This document shows positions 33,683-43,540 of a stretch of DNA of 64,000 nucleotides, in pieces. The notes under the pieces are model-generated. The model was not told where the DNA came from, made no database searches, and saw only the letters and a list, made by a program, of their open reading frames with translations. Within the stretch, counting starts at the first letter, position 1; each line of letters starts with the position of its first letter. Location: NCBI RefSeq assembly GCF_030813715.1, contig NZ_JAUSUZ010000001.1:2480001-2544000 (forward strand), in the 5' to 3' direction. The DNA is from Catenuloplanes indicus. Its GTDB lineage: Bacteria > Actinomycetota > Actinomycetes > Mycobacteriales > Micromonosporaceae. A program made the translations under genes and the position numbers.

Positions 33683-35260
33683 ATGCCGAGTCGCGATTCG
33701 GGCCGGGACACCGAGCCCGACATACCTGGTGGACGGCGTACGAACGGTGACGCATCCGAGCCGGTGCGCACCCCTCGTCCCCCGGCTGCGGGCCGGATCG
33801 ATCACGATTCCACGATAGTGATGCCTCTGATCAAGCCGCGCACCGCCGCACCGGAGGCCGGCACCACCGGGCAGGCCAGCACCACCGGGCAGGCCGGAGC
33901 GAACAGCGACGCCGCGCAACAGGCCGATGCATCGGGCGACGCGGCGCAGAAGGGCGACAGCGCGGCCACGCAAGCGCTCCCGGCGATCACACCGAAACCC
34001 GGTAACCCGGCGGCGAGCGGAACGGACGCGGCGACGCAGGCGCTTCCGGCGATCACATCGACACCCGGTAACCCCGCAGCGGTGGCCGCCAGCGGAAGTG
34101 AGGCGGCGACGCGGACGCTTCCGACGATCACGCGGGGACAGGGCACCGAGGCAGCCACCGCATCGGCACCGAGCGCGGCTCCGAACCCGGAGACCGGGCG
34201 AGCGCGGGAGAACCAGCCGGCGCGGGAGGCCGGCGCGGCGGCGCCGGGCAGTGATGACACCGTCATCCTGCCCGCGTTGCGGGGGCGCACCACCGAGCAG
34301 GAGCGAGAACGCCCACCCACCGGCCTCCCCCGGCCGGCCGCGGCCCGGCCCGCCGCGGACGCCGCGCCCGGTTCCCCCGCGTCCGACGAGTCACACGCGG
34401 CGAACGCGACGGACACCACGAGAGCGCCGAGAACGCCGGCGGTCGCGAGCGTGACGGAGACGCCGCGGCGGCGCGGGCCGTCGCGGGCGATGATCGGGGT
34501 CGGGCTCGCCGTGGTGCTGATCGTCGCGGCCGCCTGGTTGCTGGTCAGCCTGCCCGGCGTGCCCGGTGGCGCGGACTGGGCCGGCGGCGGTGACCGCAAC
34601 TGGCCGCCGGGCGCGCCCGGCGGTACACCGACCAGTGAGCAGCCGCTCAGCGCGCCACCGGCCAGCGCGCCGTTCGCATCCCCGGAGCCCGGCCGGCCCA
34701 CCGACAACGGCCTGGTGGCGACGCCCCGAAGCCCGGCCGCGGCCGCGGCGGCCAAGCCGGCCGGGACCACACCGGCCGCCGGTACGTCGCCGAGCGACGC
34801 GGCCCCGACCACCGGTGCGCCGGTCGCGCCGACGCCGACCGGAAGCCCGCTGAACGGCGGTAACGGCATCGCTCCCGGCCAGGTCGAGGCGGAGTCGTTC
34901 GCCTGGCAGTGGGGCGTGACCGCGGCCGCGCTGGACGGCGCCTCCGGCGGCCGCGGCGTCTCCGCGGTGAGCAACGGCGACTGGCTGCGGTTCGACGCGC
35001 TGGATCTGGGCGGAGCGCGGACCTTCAAGGTACGCATCGCGAACGGGTCGGGCAGCAGCGGGCGCATCGAGATCCGGTACGACAGCCCGTGGTCGGCGCC
35101 GATGGCGTCCGTCTCGGTGGACAACACCGGTGGTTGGTCGCAGTGGCGTACCCGGAGCGTGTCCTGCACGTCCGCCACCGGCAGCCGCACGGTGTACGTC
35201 TCGTTCGTCAGCCGCTCCCCCGGCGACTTCGTCTACCTGGACTGGATCTCGTTCTCGTAG
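33683..35260 (+). CDS. single-pass membrane protein with C-terminal CBM6-like domain
   Basis: This 525-residue protein has a long, disordered cytoplasmic half with repeats of ATQALPAIT-KPGNPAA type (residues about 92-155). One membrane span follows near residue 275 (AMIGVGLAVVLIVAAAWLLVSL). Outside lies a Pro/Ala/Ser-rich stalk (about residues 300-390) and a carbohydrate-binding CBM6-like domain (GQVEAESFAWQWGV, GRGVSAVSNGDWLRFDALDLGGARTFKVRIANGS, FVYLDWISF). It probably binds a glycan at the cell surface. A GGGAGAA site supports the ATG at 33683. Confidence 0.85.
   Translation: MPSRDSGRDTEPDIPGGRRTNGDASEPVRTPRPPAAGRIDHDSTIVMPLIKPRTAAPEAGTTGQASTTGQAGANSDAAQQADASGDAAQKGDSAATQALPAITPKPGNPAASGTDAATQALPAITSTPGNPAAVAASGSEAATRTLPTITRGQGTEAATASAPSAAPNPETGRARENQPAREAGAAAPGSDDTVILPALRGRTTEQERERPPTGLPRPAAARPAADAAPGSPASDESHAANATDTTRAPRTPAVASVTETPRRRGPSRAMIGVGLAVVLIVAAAWLLVSLPGVPGGADWAGGGDRNWPPGAPGGTPTSEQPLSAPPASAPFASPEPGRPTDNGLVATPRSPAAAAAAKPAGTTPAAGTSPSDAAPTTGAPVAPTPTGSPLNGGNGIAPGQVEAESFAWQWGVTAAALDGASGGRGVSAVSNGDWLRFDALDLGGARTFKVRIANGSGSSGRIEIRYDSPWSAPMASVSVDNTGGWSQWRTRSVSCTSATGSRTVYVSFVSRSPGDFVYLDWISFS
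33962..34135 (+). repeat. tandem repeat within the CBM6 protein gene
   Basis: Three degenerate units start at about 33962, 34028 and 34103, spaced 66 and 75 nt. Each contains GCGACGCAGGCGCTTCC or a close variant. They encode the ATQALPAIT repeat in the disordered region. Confidence 0.75.
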
Positions 35261-35288
35261 CCGGTGGACCGCTGGTGACCGGCGACGG

Positions 35289-35366
35289 AACCGGCAGGGA
35301 GGAGCGCCGGCGACGACCGGGGCCCGCGGGAGCATGCGGCACTCAGCCACGCCGGATGTGGGAATA
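35289..35366 (-). repeat. dispersed post-stop repeat, copy C
   Basis: Read on the minus strand it goes CACATCCGGCGTGG, then GCATGCTCCCGCGGGC and CGTCGCCGGCGCTCCTCCC. It is the only copy that lies between two genes of the same direction and is not preceded in its own orientation by a stop codon. Confidence 0.75.
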
Positions 35367-35428
35367 TCTAGGTCTGAAGGGTTTCGAGAAATAGGCCCCA
35401 GAAGCTCATAAACGCCCCGCACCGGCCG

Positions 35429-37507
35429 ATGGGACACCGCAGACCCATTCGAGCGGATCGGACCCAGGCGGCGGCGATGGCAGCGCGTGAGGCGAAGGAC
35501 AGGCACACGGGCACCCGGCGACGGGACGCGGCGCCGGGTGAGGGGCGCTCGGCGGGGCGGCAGCTGACGTTCTACTTCTCGGTGCTGGTGCTGCTGCTGG
35601 CGCTGACCGCGGTGGCGCGGGCCGTGGTGATGGAGTACGCGACGCGGCAGATGACCGAGGTCGCGAACCGGTGGGCGCCGGCCGGGGTGACGAATGCGCG
35701 GGTGTTGCAGTCGCTGACCGACGTGCAGTCCGGGATCCGCGGCTACCAGCTGACCGGCGACGCCGCGTTCATGGACACCTACTCGTCCGGCACGGCCGGG
35801 TTCCTCGCCGCCGTGGACGAGCTGCGCGGCCTGCGCACGTCCGACCCGGATCTCGGCACGCTGCTGGACCGGCAGGAGACGCTCGGCAAGCGGTGGTGGC
35901 AGACGTACGCGGAGCCGGTCGCGAACGGCCAGCGGGTCGACCCGGAGGAGGCGGCCACGGCGTTCGCCGCGATCCCGGCCGCGAACGGGGAGACCGGGGC
36001 GCGGATCGACATGAACATGACCGCGTCGATGGCGGCCGCGAAGGACCTGATCCAGCTGGTGAACGCGGTCTCCGCGCTGATCACGCTGGTCACCGTCGCG
36101 GTCACGGTGTACCTGGCCTATCGCGCGGTCGGCGACATCATCCGGCCGCTGCGCGCGCTCAGCATCACGCTGCGCCGGCTGGAGCGCGGCGACCATCACG
36201 AGCGCGCGCCGGTGTTCGGCCCGGCCGAGGTGCAGAACGCGGCGAACGGCGTGAACAAGCTCGCGGTCGAGAACCAGCGGCTGCGGGTACGCCAGGAGCA
36301 CGAGGGCCACATGCGCGAGGTGGCCCGGACGATCGGCGTGGCGGTCCGTGCGCACCTGGACATCGACACCGTGCTTCAGGAACTGGTCGACAAGCTCGGC
36401 CCGGTGATCGGCGCCGACCGGGTGTACGTACAGCTCAGCGGCCTGGCCGGTGGCCTGCGCCTGAAGCAGTGGCACGCGCCCGGCCTGGTGCCGCTGCCGC
36501 CGAGCCTGCTCACCCAGGCGCCGGGCCGGATCGACGCGGCCATGTCGGAGCAGGATCCGGACGCGCCGCCCGGCATCCACTTCCGCCAGGGCCGGATCCT
36601 GATGGAGATCGGCGGCGACGACGGCGCGAACGGCACGGTCACCATCGCGTTCCCGCGGGAGTACGAGGTACCGGACGGCGAACTGGGCCTGCTCGCGCTG
36701 GTCCGCGAGGACATCGACCGGGCGCTGCACCACTCGTCGGTCTACGCGGAGCAGAACCGGCTGCTGGCCGAGGTGAAGGCGCTGGACGAGCACAAGGAGC
36801 GGTTCCTGGCCGACGTGACCCGGGAGATCCGCAACCCGCTGAGCAGCATCCAGGGCTACCTGGAACTGATCGACGAGTCACCGGTGGCGCTGCCCGCACC
36901 GGCGCAGAAGATGATCGGCGTGATCGACCGCAACGCGCACCGGTTGCGTGCGCTCGTCGACGACATGGTCACGCTCTCCTCGATCCGCCCGCGGATGGCG
37001 AAGGCGAACGGCCGCCCGGTCCCGATCGCGGACGTGGTGAACGCGGTCGCGGACGAGTTCCGCCCCCGGTTCGAGTCGCAGGAGGTCACGTTCACGGTCG
37101 ACTGCCGCGCGGACGAGGCCGAGGTCGGCGGCGACGCGGAACTGCTCGCCCACGCGCTGCGCAACCTGCTCGACAACGCCGCGAAGTTCACCGCCAAGTC
37201 CGGCACCGCCACGCTCCGCTGCACGATCCCGCCCCGCAAGGTCGGCGACGCCGGCACGTCCGTACTCACGGTCAGCGACACCGGCATCGGCATCCCGCCG
37301 GAGGAGGTCGACCGCGTCTTCGGCGAGTTCTACCGCGCCTCGAACGCGGTCCGCGCGGCCGTCGAGGGCCCCGGCCTGGGCCTGAGCCTGGTCAAGGAGA
37401 TCATCGAAGCACACACCGGCCGCATCAAGATCACCTCCGACCTCAGCCGGGGCACCCAGGTCACCGCCGAACTCCCCTTGCTCAAAGCCGCGCCGATGAC
37501 TGCCTGA
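35429..37507 (+). CDS. CHASE3-HAMP-GAF histidine kinase lacking the phosphoacceptor His
   Basis: This 692-residue protein has two membrane spans (residues about 47-68 and 208-232) that flank a CHASE3 sensor (NARVLQSLTDVQSGIRGYQLTGDAAFMDTY). A HAMP domain, a GAF-like domain (residues about 295-430) and a HisKA region follow. The H box reads FLADVTREIRNPLSSIQGYLEL, with Arg at residue 465 (CGG at 36821-36823) in place of His. The ATPase domain is intact: HALRNLLDNAAKFT (N box), DTGIGIP (G1), GPGLGLSLV (G2). It could not autophosphorylate in the usual way. No response regulator is adjacent. The start codon lacks a clear ribosome binding site; a later ATG at codon 17 is possible. Confidence 0.88.
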   Translation: MGHRRPIRADRTQAAAMAAREAKDRHTGTRRRDAAPGEGRSAGRQLTFYFSVLVLLLALTAVARAVVMEYATRQMTEVANRWAPAGVTNARVLQSLTDVQSGIRGYQLTGDAAFMDTYSSGTAGFLAAVDELRGLRTSDPDLGTLLDRQETLGKRWWQTYAEPVANGQRVDPEEAATAFAAIPAANGETGARIDMNMTASMAAAKDLIQLVNAVSALITLVTVAVTVYLAYRAVGDIIRPLRALSITLRRLERGDHHERAPVFGPAEVQNAANGVNKLAVENQRLRVRQEHEGHMREVARTIGVAVRAHLDIDTVLQELVDKLGPVIGADRVYVQLSGLAGGLRLKQWHAPGLVPLPPSLLTQAPGRIDAAMSEQDPDAPPGIHFRQGRILMEIGGDDGANGTVTIAFPREYEVPDGELGLLALVREDIDRALHHSSVYAEQNRLLAEVKALDEHKERFLADVTREIRNPLSSIQGYLELIDESPVALPAPAQKMIGVIDRNAHRLRALVDDMVTLSSIRPRMAKANGRPVPIADVVNAVADEFRPRFESQEVTFTVDCRADEAEVGGDAELLAHALRNLLDNAAKFTAKSGTATLRCTIPPRKVGDAGTSVLTVSDTGIGIPPEEVDRVFGEFYRASNAVRAAVEGPGLGLSLVKEIIEAHTGRIKITSDLSRGTQVTAELPLLKAAPMTA

Positions 37508-37613
37508 GGGCAGTCGGTCATCGCTTGAGAACCAACGATTCGGTGGCGATATCGATCGGGAACGGCTCAGCGGACACTAGTGCGTGGATCGGTGACGCTC
37601 GGGCGAATGATTC

Positions 37614-37644
37614 GGCCGGCGCCGATCCGTGACCGGCGCCGGCC
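37614..37644. terminator. bidirectional hairpin between convergent genes
   Basis: GGCCGGCGCCG and CGGCGCCGGCC form a perfect 11-bp stem with a 9-nt loop. It lies between the histidine kinase and the amylase/pullulanase gene, which converge here. Confidence 0.8.
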
Positions 37645-37654
37645 CTGTCTGACA

Positions 37655-40600
37655 TCAGGATCCGACGAAGACCGTCACGCTGCGGGGTGGGACCGTGAAG
37701 GTACCGGTGGTGGTGTCGAAAGCGGCGGTGCGCACGGACTCGTCGGCGGAGTTCCGCAGCACGGGGTGCAGCGCGGTGGACGTGCCGGCCAGCGTCGCGA
37801 CCGTCTGGGTGGCCGCGGCCGGGGTGGCGTTGAAGATGACCGTGACGGACTCGCCGGCCGAGGCCAGCAGCATGGTGAGCACGCCGGGGGTCTCGGCCGG
37901 GCCGGAGAGCGGGAAGGACAGGTGTTCCTGCACCGCCTCCGCCGTGCCGAGCGAGAACAGCTCGGACGACCGGCGGATCTCCAGCAGCTCGCGGTAGCGC
38001 GCGCCGGCCAGGTCGATCGCGTCGCAGCCGGGCACCAGCGCCGGGTCGGCCAGCAACGGGCGCGCATAATCCCACTTGTCCCGGTTGTCCGGCGCGGGTG
38101 GCAGGCCGCGGCCGAAGCCGTTGCCGGCCGTGCAGTCCCAGGAGATCGCGTTGAACCAGTCGCCGGAGTTGAACGAGTTCCGGTCCAGCGACTTCGACCG
38201 CAACCGTTCCGAACCGGCGGTCACGAAGCCGGCGCCCTGGCCGAGCACCACCGTGGCCAGCCCGAGCGTCTGCATCCGGGCGCGGTCGAGCGCGGACGTG
38301 GACTGCGGCAGCTTGAACGCGAGCGCGTCGTAGAGGATCTCGTTGTCGTGCGCGTCCACGTACGTGATCGCCTCGCCCGGCGCCGCGGTATAGCCGGTCG
38401 GCGAACCGTTGTACGGGATCTCCGCGCCGGTCTGCGACGCACCGGTCGACGACGCGACGAACCGGTACGACGCCAGATTCCCGGACAGACCGACCTTGAT
38501 CTGGTCCTGGCGCAACAGCAGCGCGGCCCGCTGCTCGTCCGGCGTTCCGTTCACCGGGTCGCCGTTGGGGTCGGTGAACAGGCCGGACGCGAAGCCCTGC
38601 ACCCGCGGGTTCGCGTCGAACGGACCGCCGCCGCGCACCGCGTCGCGCAACCGGTCGTTGAACGTGCCGACCCCGGTCCCGGCCATGTTCGCCTGGGTGG
38701 CCTGCACGAACCGCGCGTCGCCGGCCACCTCGCCGAAGTTCCAGCCCTCGCCGTACAGATGGATCCCGGATCCGTCGACGCCGTCGCGCTCGAGCGTCAA
38801 CGCGTCCAGCGCCGACCGTACCGCCATGATGTTGGCCTTGGGGTGGTGGCCCATCAGGTCGAAGCGGAAACCGTCCACCTTGTACTGCCGGGCCCAGGTG
38901 ACCATGGAGTCGACGACCAGCTTGCCCATCATCGCGTGCTCCGGCGCGGTGTTCGCGCAGCAGGTCGAGTCGGCCACGGTGCCGTCCGCGTGCAGCCGGT
39001 GGTAGTAGCCGGGCACGATCTGGTCGAGCACCGAGTGCGGGTGCACACCGTACGCGGCCGTGTGGTTGTAGACCACGTCCAGCACCACGCGCAGCCCGTC
39101 CCGGTTCAGCGCGGCCACCATCGACCGGAACTCACGCGTCCGCGCCGCGCCCTCCGGCTCGACCGCGTAGCCGCCCTCCGGCACCGTGTAGTGCAGCGGG
39201 TCGTACCCCCAGTTGTAGCCATCGGTGTCCGCCACCTCCGCGACGCAGGCCTGCTGCCGGTCCGAGTCCGGCGGCAGCGACGCCAGGTCGCACGCGGGCT
39301 GCGCCTGGTCGGCACGCCGCTCCGGGATCGTGGCGAAATCAAAGGCCGGCAACAGGTGTACGTGCGTCACGCCGGCCGCGGCCAGCTCCCGCAGATGCGT
39401 CGCGCCCGCGGAGTCGCGCACGCCGAACGCCCGGTACGTCCCGCGCTCCACGGCCGGCACGGTCCGGTCCGCGATGCTGAAGTCCCGTACCGACAGCTCC
39501 TGGATCTGGATCTTCGTCGCGGGCACCGCGGCGGGTTTCGCCAGTTCCGCCCACCCTGCGGGGGCGAGCGCCGGATCGTCGAGGTCGGCGAGCTGGCTGT
39601 GCGTGGAGTCGGCCGCGAGCGCGACCGAGTACGGATCCGTCACGGACGCGGTCACCACCTTCCCCGCGGCCGGCTGCCACGCGGTCACCTCGAACCGGTA
39701 ATACTTCCCGGCCCACTCCCGGCCGGGCGACGCCGACCACACGCCGGTCGCGTCGTCCCGCCGCATGTCCACCGTGGACGCCGGTGCGCCGGACGGCGAG
39801 GAGAAGAGCTGCAGCCGCACGGTACGGGCGGTCGGCGCCCAGACCGACACGGACGGCCCGGCCGGCCCGAACACCGGGCCCAGCACGGCCTTGACCGCTT
39901 CCGGGTAGACGTCGTCGAGCACGCCCGGGATCTGCACCGCGGTGGCCGCCAGGAGCCGGCCGGTGTGGTCGCGTTCGGTGACGACGACCTGCCCGCGCAG
40001 GACGTCCGCGATCCGCGCGCCGCCCGGCACCTCCAGCGCGCCGTACGCCCACAGGTGCGGGAACCGCTGCCGCTGCGCCTCGCTGAGCCCGTTGCGCCGC
40101 GCGGTCAGCGGCACGCTGTCGTAGTCGCCGGTCAGCTCGCCGTCCGCCACGCCGATGCCGCCGTCCGGCGACCAGGCCAGCGCGTACGCCTTGCCGTCGG
40201 CCGGCCGGCCCTCGCCGGAGGCAGGTGTGGCGAGCCGCTGCCAGGCGACCGTGGACCGGTCCAGCCACTGCGCCTCGGCCGTGCTGAGGTCCACGTCCGG
40301 GCTGAGCGTGGTGGTGCCGCCGGGCAGCAGCCGGCCCGGCACACCGGCCTGGAGCCACACCTCCCGCCCGGCCGCGGCGAACTCCAGGCGCTGGTCCTCC
40401 GGCAGATCCTTCACGTCCCCACGATGCAGGATGTAGTGGAGCGCGGTGGCGTTTTCGGCCAGCGGCACCTCGAACACCACCCCGTAGGCGTCCCGCCGCA
40501 CCGGCGTCAGCGGCGCGTCCCAGGCGGTCGGCGTGGCCGCGCCGTCCCAGACGTGCAGCCCCCAGCCGTCGTAATCACCGGCCGGCCGTCGATAGTGGAT

Positions 40601-43117
40601 GATCGCGGTGCCCGGGTCCGGCACCGGGTCGGGTTCCCCGGTCGCGGCCTGCCTGGTCGGATACAGCGTGGCGTCGCCGGATCTCACCCACACCTCGCCG
40701 GTCGCGGTCACGTCCACGGTCCGGTCCACGGCCGGGTCCTTGGTCCCGGACGCGTCCACGACCAGGAATCCGGCGCTCTGCGCGCCCGGCTTGAGCTTCA
40801 CCCAGGCGAACCGGCCGTACGAGTCCTCGCCCGCGAACGGCTGCCCGGCCGGGAACGTGGTGGCCCACGCCGGATCGATGTCCCCCCAGGGGTACAGATG
40901 CCAGCCGTCGTAGTCGCCGGCCGGGCGTTGATAGTGCACGACGAGCCAGTCCCGGCCCGGCGTCTGCGGCGGTGTCTCGACGGTCGCGGTCGCGGTGGCG
41001 GAGGCGGTACGCCCGTTGCTGTCTTCCACCACTGCCTTGTATGTGATCGGTGCACCTGCGGGCAACCCCTGCGGGTCGTGATGCACCCGGTACGGCGCCC
41101 GCGTCGCGGTGCCGAGCAACTCCCACCGCCCGCCCGGCCGCTTCGCCGCGACCGTGACCGTCGCGGCCGGGTCACCGCCGGCCACGGTCGCCTCCACGAC
41201 CCGGTCGGTGGCGGTCAGGCTGATCCTGGGCTTGGCCGACGGCCCCGGCACCGCCGCCACCGCGCGCCACGCGACCGCGGACATCGGCGGCACCGTGATC
41301 GTCACCCGCCGGTCCGCGCCGGACCGGACCGCCGCTCCCCCGCCGTAGACCGGCGCGAACCGGGTGGACGGCGAGAACGTGTCGATCGTGACGGTCTGCG
41401 CGGTGGCCGCGTTGTTGACCGCGATCAGGTGCTCGACCCGCTCGTCCGCGAGCAGCCGGGACGCGGCGAACACGCCGGCCGTGCCGGGCGCGTGCCGGGT
41501 GGTCTGGGTGCCGTCGGCCAGCGCGGGGTAGCGCTCGCGCAGCGCGCCGAGCGCCGCGATGGTCCGGTAGACCGGGTGCCGGGTGTCGTAGTTGTCGGTC
41601 GCGTGCGTGCGGGGGGTGCCGATCAGGTCGTCGTCCAGGTAGTCCGGCGTGCGGCTGGCGAACATGTCCTGCCGCGCGTCCTTGTCCCCGCCCGGGCCGG
41701 TGAAGCCCTGCTCGTCCCCGGAGTAGATCACCGGCTGGCCGCGGGTGAGGAACATCAGTTCGTGCGCGAGCTGCGCCTTCCGCAGCTTCTCCTGTTCGGT
41801 ACCACCGGCCGTCGCGATGAACGACCCGATCCGGCCCATGTCGTGGTTGCCGAGGAACGTCGGCATGCGGCCCGCGTCCGTGTCCCGCGCGGTGTAGAGG
41901 TCGTCGGCCGCGTAGACGTCCGCGAGCGCGGCCGGCGTTCCGGTGCCGGTGACGAAGCCCTGCGCCGCGGCCTGGAACGGGAAGTCGAGCGCGGCCGGCA
42001 GGCCGCCGCGTCGCACGTACCCGGAGGTGATCTCCGGATCCGCGCTGTAGACCTCGCCGAACATGAAGAAGTCCGGTTTTCCGGACTTCTCGGCCGCGGC
42101 GGCGATCCCCCGGCTGAAGCGCGGCCAGAAGTCCATGTTGACGTGCTTGACCGTGTCCATCCGGTAGCCGTCGATGCCCAGCTCGCGGATCCAGTCCGCG
42201 TAGATCCTGGTCATGCCGTCGACCACCTCGGGCCGCTCGGTCCACAGGTCGTCCAGCCCGAAGAAGTCTCCGTACTCGCTGTTCTCGCCGGTGAACGTGG
42301 AGTCGCCGCGGTGGTGGTACATCGCCGGGTCGTTCAGCCAGCCCGGCACCTTCACGGTCGCGTCGGACGGCTTGCGGAACACCGGCGTGTACGGCCCGGC
42401 GTCCCTGGTGACCGTCGGGAACGGCCGCGTCCCGTCCGCGTAGTTGCGGTCCTCGAACGGCCGCCCGGCCGCATCGATGTACGGCGAGGTCTCCTTCGGG
42501 ACGTAGCCGTACCGGTTCTCCGCATACGCGATCACGTCCGCCGTATGGTTCGTGATGATGTCCAGGTAGATCTTGATGCCCCGCTTGTGCGCGGCCCTGA
42601 CCAGCCGCTTCAGGTCGTCGTTCGAGCCGAAGTGCGGGTCCAGCCGGGTGAAGTCGGTGATCCAGTAGCCGTGGTAGCCGGCGCTGACGTCCGCACCCGC
42701 ACCCTGCACCGGCTGGTTCTTGAACACCGGCGCCAGCCAGATCGCGGTCGTCCCCAGCCCTTCGATGTAGTCCAGCCGGTCGATCACGCCCTGCACGTCA
42801 CCGCCGTGGTAGAACCCCTTGTCCGCCGGGTCGTGCCCGGTGCTCAGCCGGTCCCCGCCGAGCCCGCCCCGGTCGTTGCGCCGATCCCCGTTCGCGAACC
42901 GGTCGGGCAGCACGAAGTAGAACTGCTCCGCCTCACGCTCCGGTGCCCGTTGCCCGGCCAGCACCGCGGCCGACGGCTCCGCACCCCACGTCATGGCGCC
43001 GGTGGCCGTGCGTTCCGGCGGCGGCGCGGACGGACCGGGCGCACCGGCGACCGCGCCGATCGGCAGCACCACGGTCGCGGCCAGCGCCGTGACCAGCTTT
43101 CTCCAGACGGCGTCCAT
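37655..43117 (-). CDS. pulA: secreted bifunctional alpha-amylase/pullulanase
   Basis: This 1820-residue protein has a signal peptide ([19 protein letters not shown]). Residues about 60-600 form a GH13 alpha-amylase domain with catalytic residues in [17 protein letters not shown] and [10 protein letters not shown] linker follows, then two CBM41-type domains ([21 protein letters not shown] and [21 protein letters not shown]). The rest is a GH13_14 pullulanase with [32 protein letters not shown] and YVDAHDNE. It should cut both alpha-1,4 and alpha-1,6 bonds of starch or pullulan outside the cell. The ATG follows GAGGAAGG. Palindromes of LacI-family type lie upstream. Confidence 0.95.
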   Translation of the reverse strand: MDAVWRKLVTALAATVVLPIGAVAGAPGPSAPPPERTATGAMTWGAEPSAAVLAGQRAPEREAEQFYFVLPDRFANGDRRNDRGGLGGDRLSTGHDPADKGFYHGGDVQGVIDRLDYIEGLGTTAIWLAPVFKNQPVQGAGADVSAGYHGYWITDFTRLDPHFGSNDDLKRLVRAAHKRGIKIYLDIITNHTADVIAYAENRYGYVPKETSPYIDAAGRPFEDRNYADGTRPFPTVTRDAGPYTPVFRKPSDATVKVPGWLNDPAMYHHRGDSTFTGENSEYGDFFGLDDLWTERPEVVDGMTRIYADWIRELGIDGYRMDTVKHVNMDFWPRFSRGIAAAAEKSGKPDFFMFGEVYSADPEITSGYVRRGGLPAALDFPFQAAAQGFVTGTGTPAALADVYAADDLYTARDTDAGRMPTFLGNHDMGRIGSFIATAGGTEQEKLRKAQLAHELMFLTRGQPVIYSGDEQGFTGPGGDKDARQDMFASRTPDYLDDDLIGTPRTHATDNYDTRHPVYRTIAALGALRERYPALADGTQTTRHAPGTAGVFAASRLLADERVEHLIAVNNAATAQTVTIDTFSPSTRFAPVYGGGAAVRSGADRRVTITVPPMSAVAWRAVAAVPGPSAKPRISLTATDRVVEATVAGGDPAATVTVAAKRPGGRWELLGTATRAPYRVHHDPQGLPAGAPITYKAVVEDSNGRTASATATATVETPPQTPGRDWLVVHYQRPAGDYDGWHLYPWGDIDPAWATTFPAGQPFAGEDSYGRFAWVKLKPGAQSAGFLVVDASGTKDPAVDRTVDVTATGEVWVRSGDATLYPTRQAATGEPDPVPDPGTAIIHYRRPAGDYDGWGLHVWDGAATPTAWDAPLTPVRRDAYGVVFEVPLAENATALHYILHRGDVKDLPEDQRLEFAAAGREVWLQAGVPGRLLPGGTTTLSPDVDLSTAEAQWLDRSTVAWQRLATPASGEGRPADGKAYALAWSPDGGIGVADGELTGDYDSVPLTARRNGLSEAQRQRFPHLWAYGALEVPGGARIADVLRGQVVVTERDHTGRLLAATAVQIPGVLDDVYPEAVKAVLGPVFGPAGPSVSVWAPTARTVRLQLFSSPSGAPASTVDMRRDDATGVWSASPGREWAGKYYRFEVTAWQPAAGKVVTASVTDPYSVALAADSTHSQLADLDDPALAPAGWAELAKPAAVPATKIQIQELSVRDFSIADRTVPAVERGTYRAFGVRDSAGATHLRELAAAGVTHVHLLPAFDFATIPERRADQAQPACDLASLPPDSDRQQACVAEVADTDGYNWGYDPLHYTVPEGGYAVEPEGAARTREFRSMVAALNRDGLRVVLDVVYNHTAAYGVHPHSVLDQIVPGYYHRLHADGTVADSTCCANTAPEHAMMGKLVVDSMVTWARQYKVDGFRFDLMGHHPKANIMAVRSALDALTLERDGVDGSGIHLYGEGWNFGEVAGDARFVQATQANMAGTGVGTFNDRLRDAVRGGGPFDANPRVQGFASGLFTDPNGDPVNGTPDEQRAALLLRQDQIKVGLSGNLASYRFVASSTGASQTGAEIPYNGSPTGYTAAPGEAITYVDAHDNEILYDALAFKLPQSTSALDRARMQTLGLATVVLGQGAGFVTAGSERLRSKSLDRNSFNSGDWFNAISWDCTAGNGFGRGLPPAPDNRDKWDYARPLLADPALVPGCDAIDLAGARYRELLEIRRSSELFSLGTAEAVQEHLSFPLSGPAETPGVLTMLLASAGESVTVIFNATPAAATQTVATLAGTSTALHPVLRNSADESVRTAAFDTTTGTFTVPPRSVTVFVGS

Positions 43118-43172
43118 CGACAACCTTCCTCGCCAGCGGTGTCGTCGCACGCTATCCCGTGATGAAAGTCGA

Positions 43173-43186
43173 TGCAAGGTCTTGCA
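43173..43186. promoter_or_regulatory. putative MalR-type operator TGCAAG-GT-CTTGCA
   Basis: This perfect inverted repeat with a 2-bp centre lies 56 bp before the amylase/pullulanase start. Maltose regulators of the LacI family bind closely related TTGCAA-like palindromes in actinobacteria. Confidence 0.55.
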
Positions 43187-43200
43187 AAAGATCCGCAACT

Positions 43201-43210
43201 CTTGCGCAAG
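43201..43210. promoter_or_regulatory. second TTGC/GCAA palindrome CTTGCGCAAG
   Basis: This is a perfect 10-bp palindrome with the same half-site words as the repeat at 43173. The two centres are about 26 bp apart, so a dimer of dimers could bridge them. Confidence 0.45.
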
Positions 43211-43270
43211 CCGGTACGCGGTTGCGCGCGGCTGTCACGATCGAGTCACCCTCGGCACAGGAGTTGGTGC

Positions 43271-43540
43271 ATGCCCCGGAGCACGACCGCGCGGCGGATC
43301 TCGTTGACCGCCGCGTTTCTCGGCCTCGCGGCGGGTGGCACGGCCGCCTGCGACGCCGACCCACCCCCACGCCGCCCGGCGGTCCCGTACCTCCCCGCGC
43401 CGGCCCCGACCGGTCCGCCCCTGGGCGATCCGACCGCCGCGGCGCCGCTCGGCACCAGGAACGCGACGGTGCCGGACGGCGTGGTGCGGACCGGCATCGT
43501 CGGCCAGGGCGGCAGGGACGCCGGGTCGAGTGGCGGCTGA
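43271..43540 (+). CDS. small proline-rich lipoprotein-like protein
   Basis: This 89-residue protein starts MPRSTTARRISLTAAFLGLAAGGTAACDAD, with a basic N-terminus, a hydrophobic stretch and a lipobox-like TAAC (Cys near residue 29). The remainder is Pro/Ala/Gly-rich (PPPRRPAVPYLPAPAPTGPP). An AGGAG site lies 7 nt upstream. It ends directly where the next GTG-started gene begins, so it is coupled to the ATP-grasp enzyme. No function can be assigned. Confidence 0.7.
   Translation: MPRSTTARRISLTAAFLGLAAGGTAACDADPPPRRPAVPYLPAPAPTGPPLGDPTAAAPLGTRNATVPDGVVRTGIVGQGGRDAGSSGG

Noticed and set aside
34391-36793. An 800-codon minus-strand frame across the CBM6 and kinase genes.
   Set aside because: It spans two well-supported plus-strand genes and an intergenic repeat and has no recognisable domain.
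37580-43162. A 1860-codon open frame antisense to the amylase/pullulanase gene.
   Set aside because: It is a shadow of the strong codon bias of the GC-rich gene on the other strand. The translation is Arg/Val/Gly/His-rich and has no domain.
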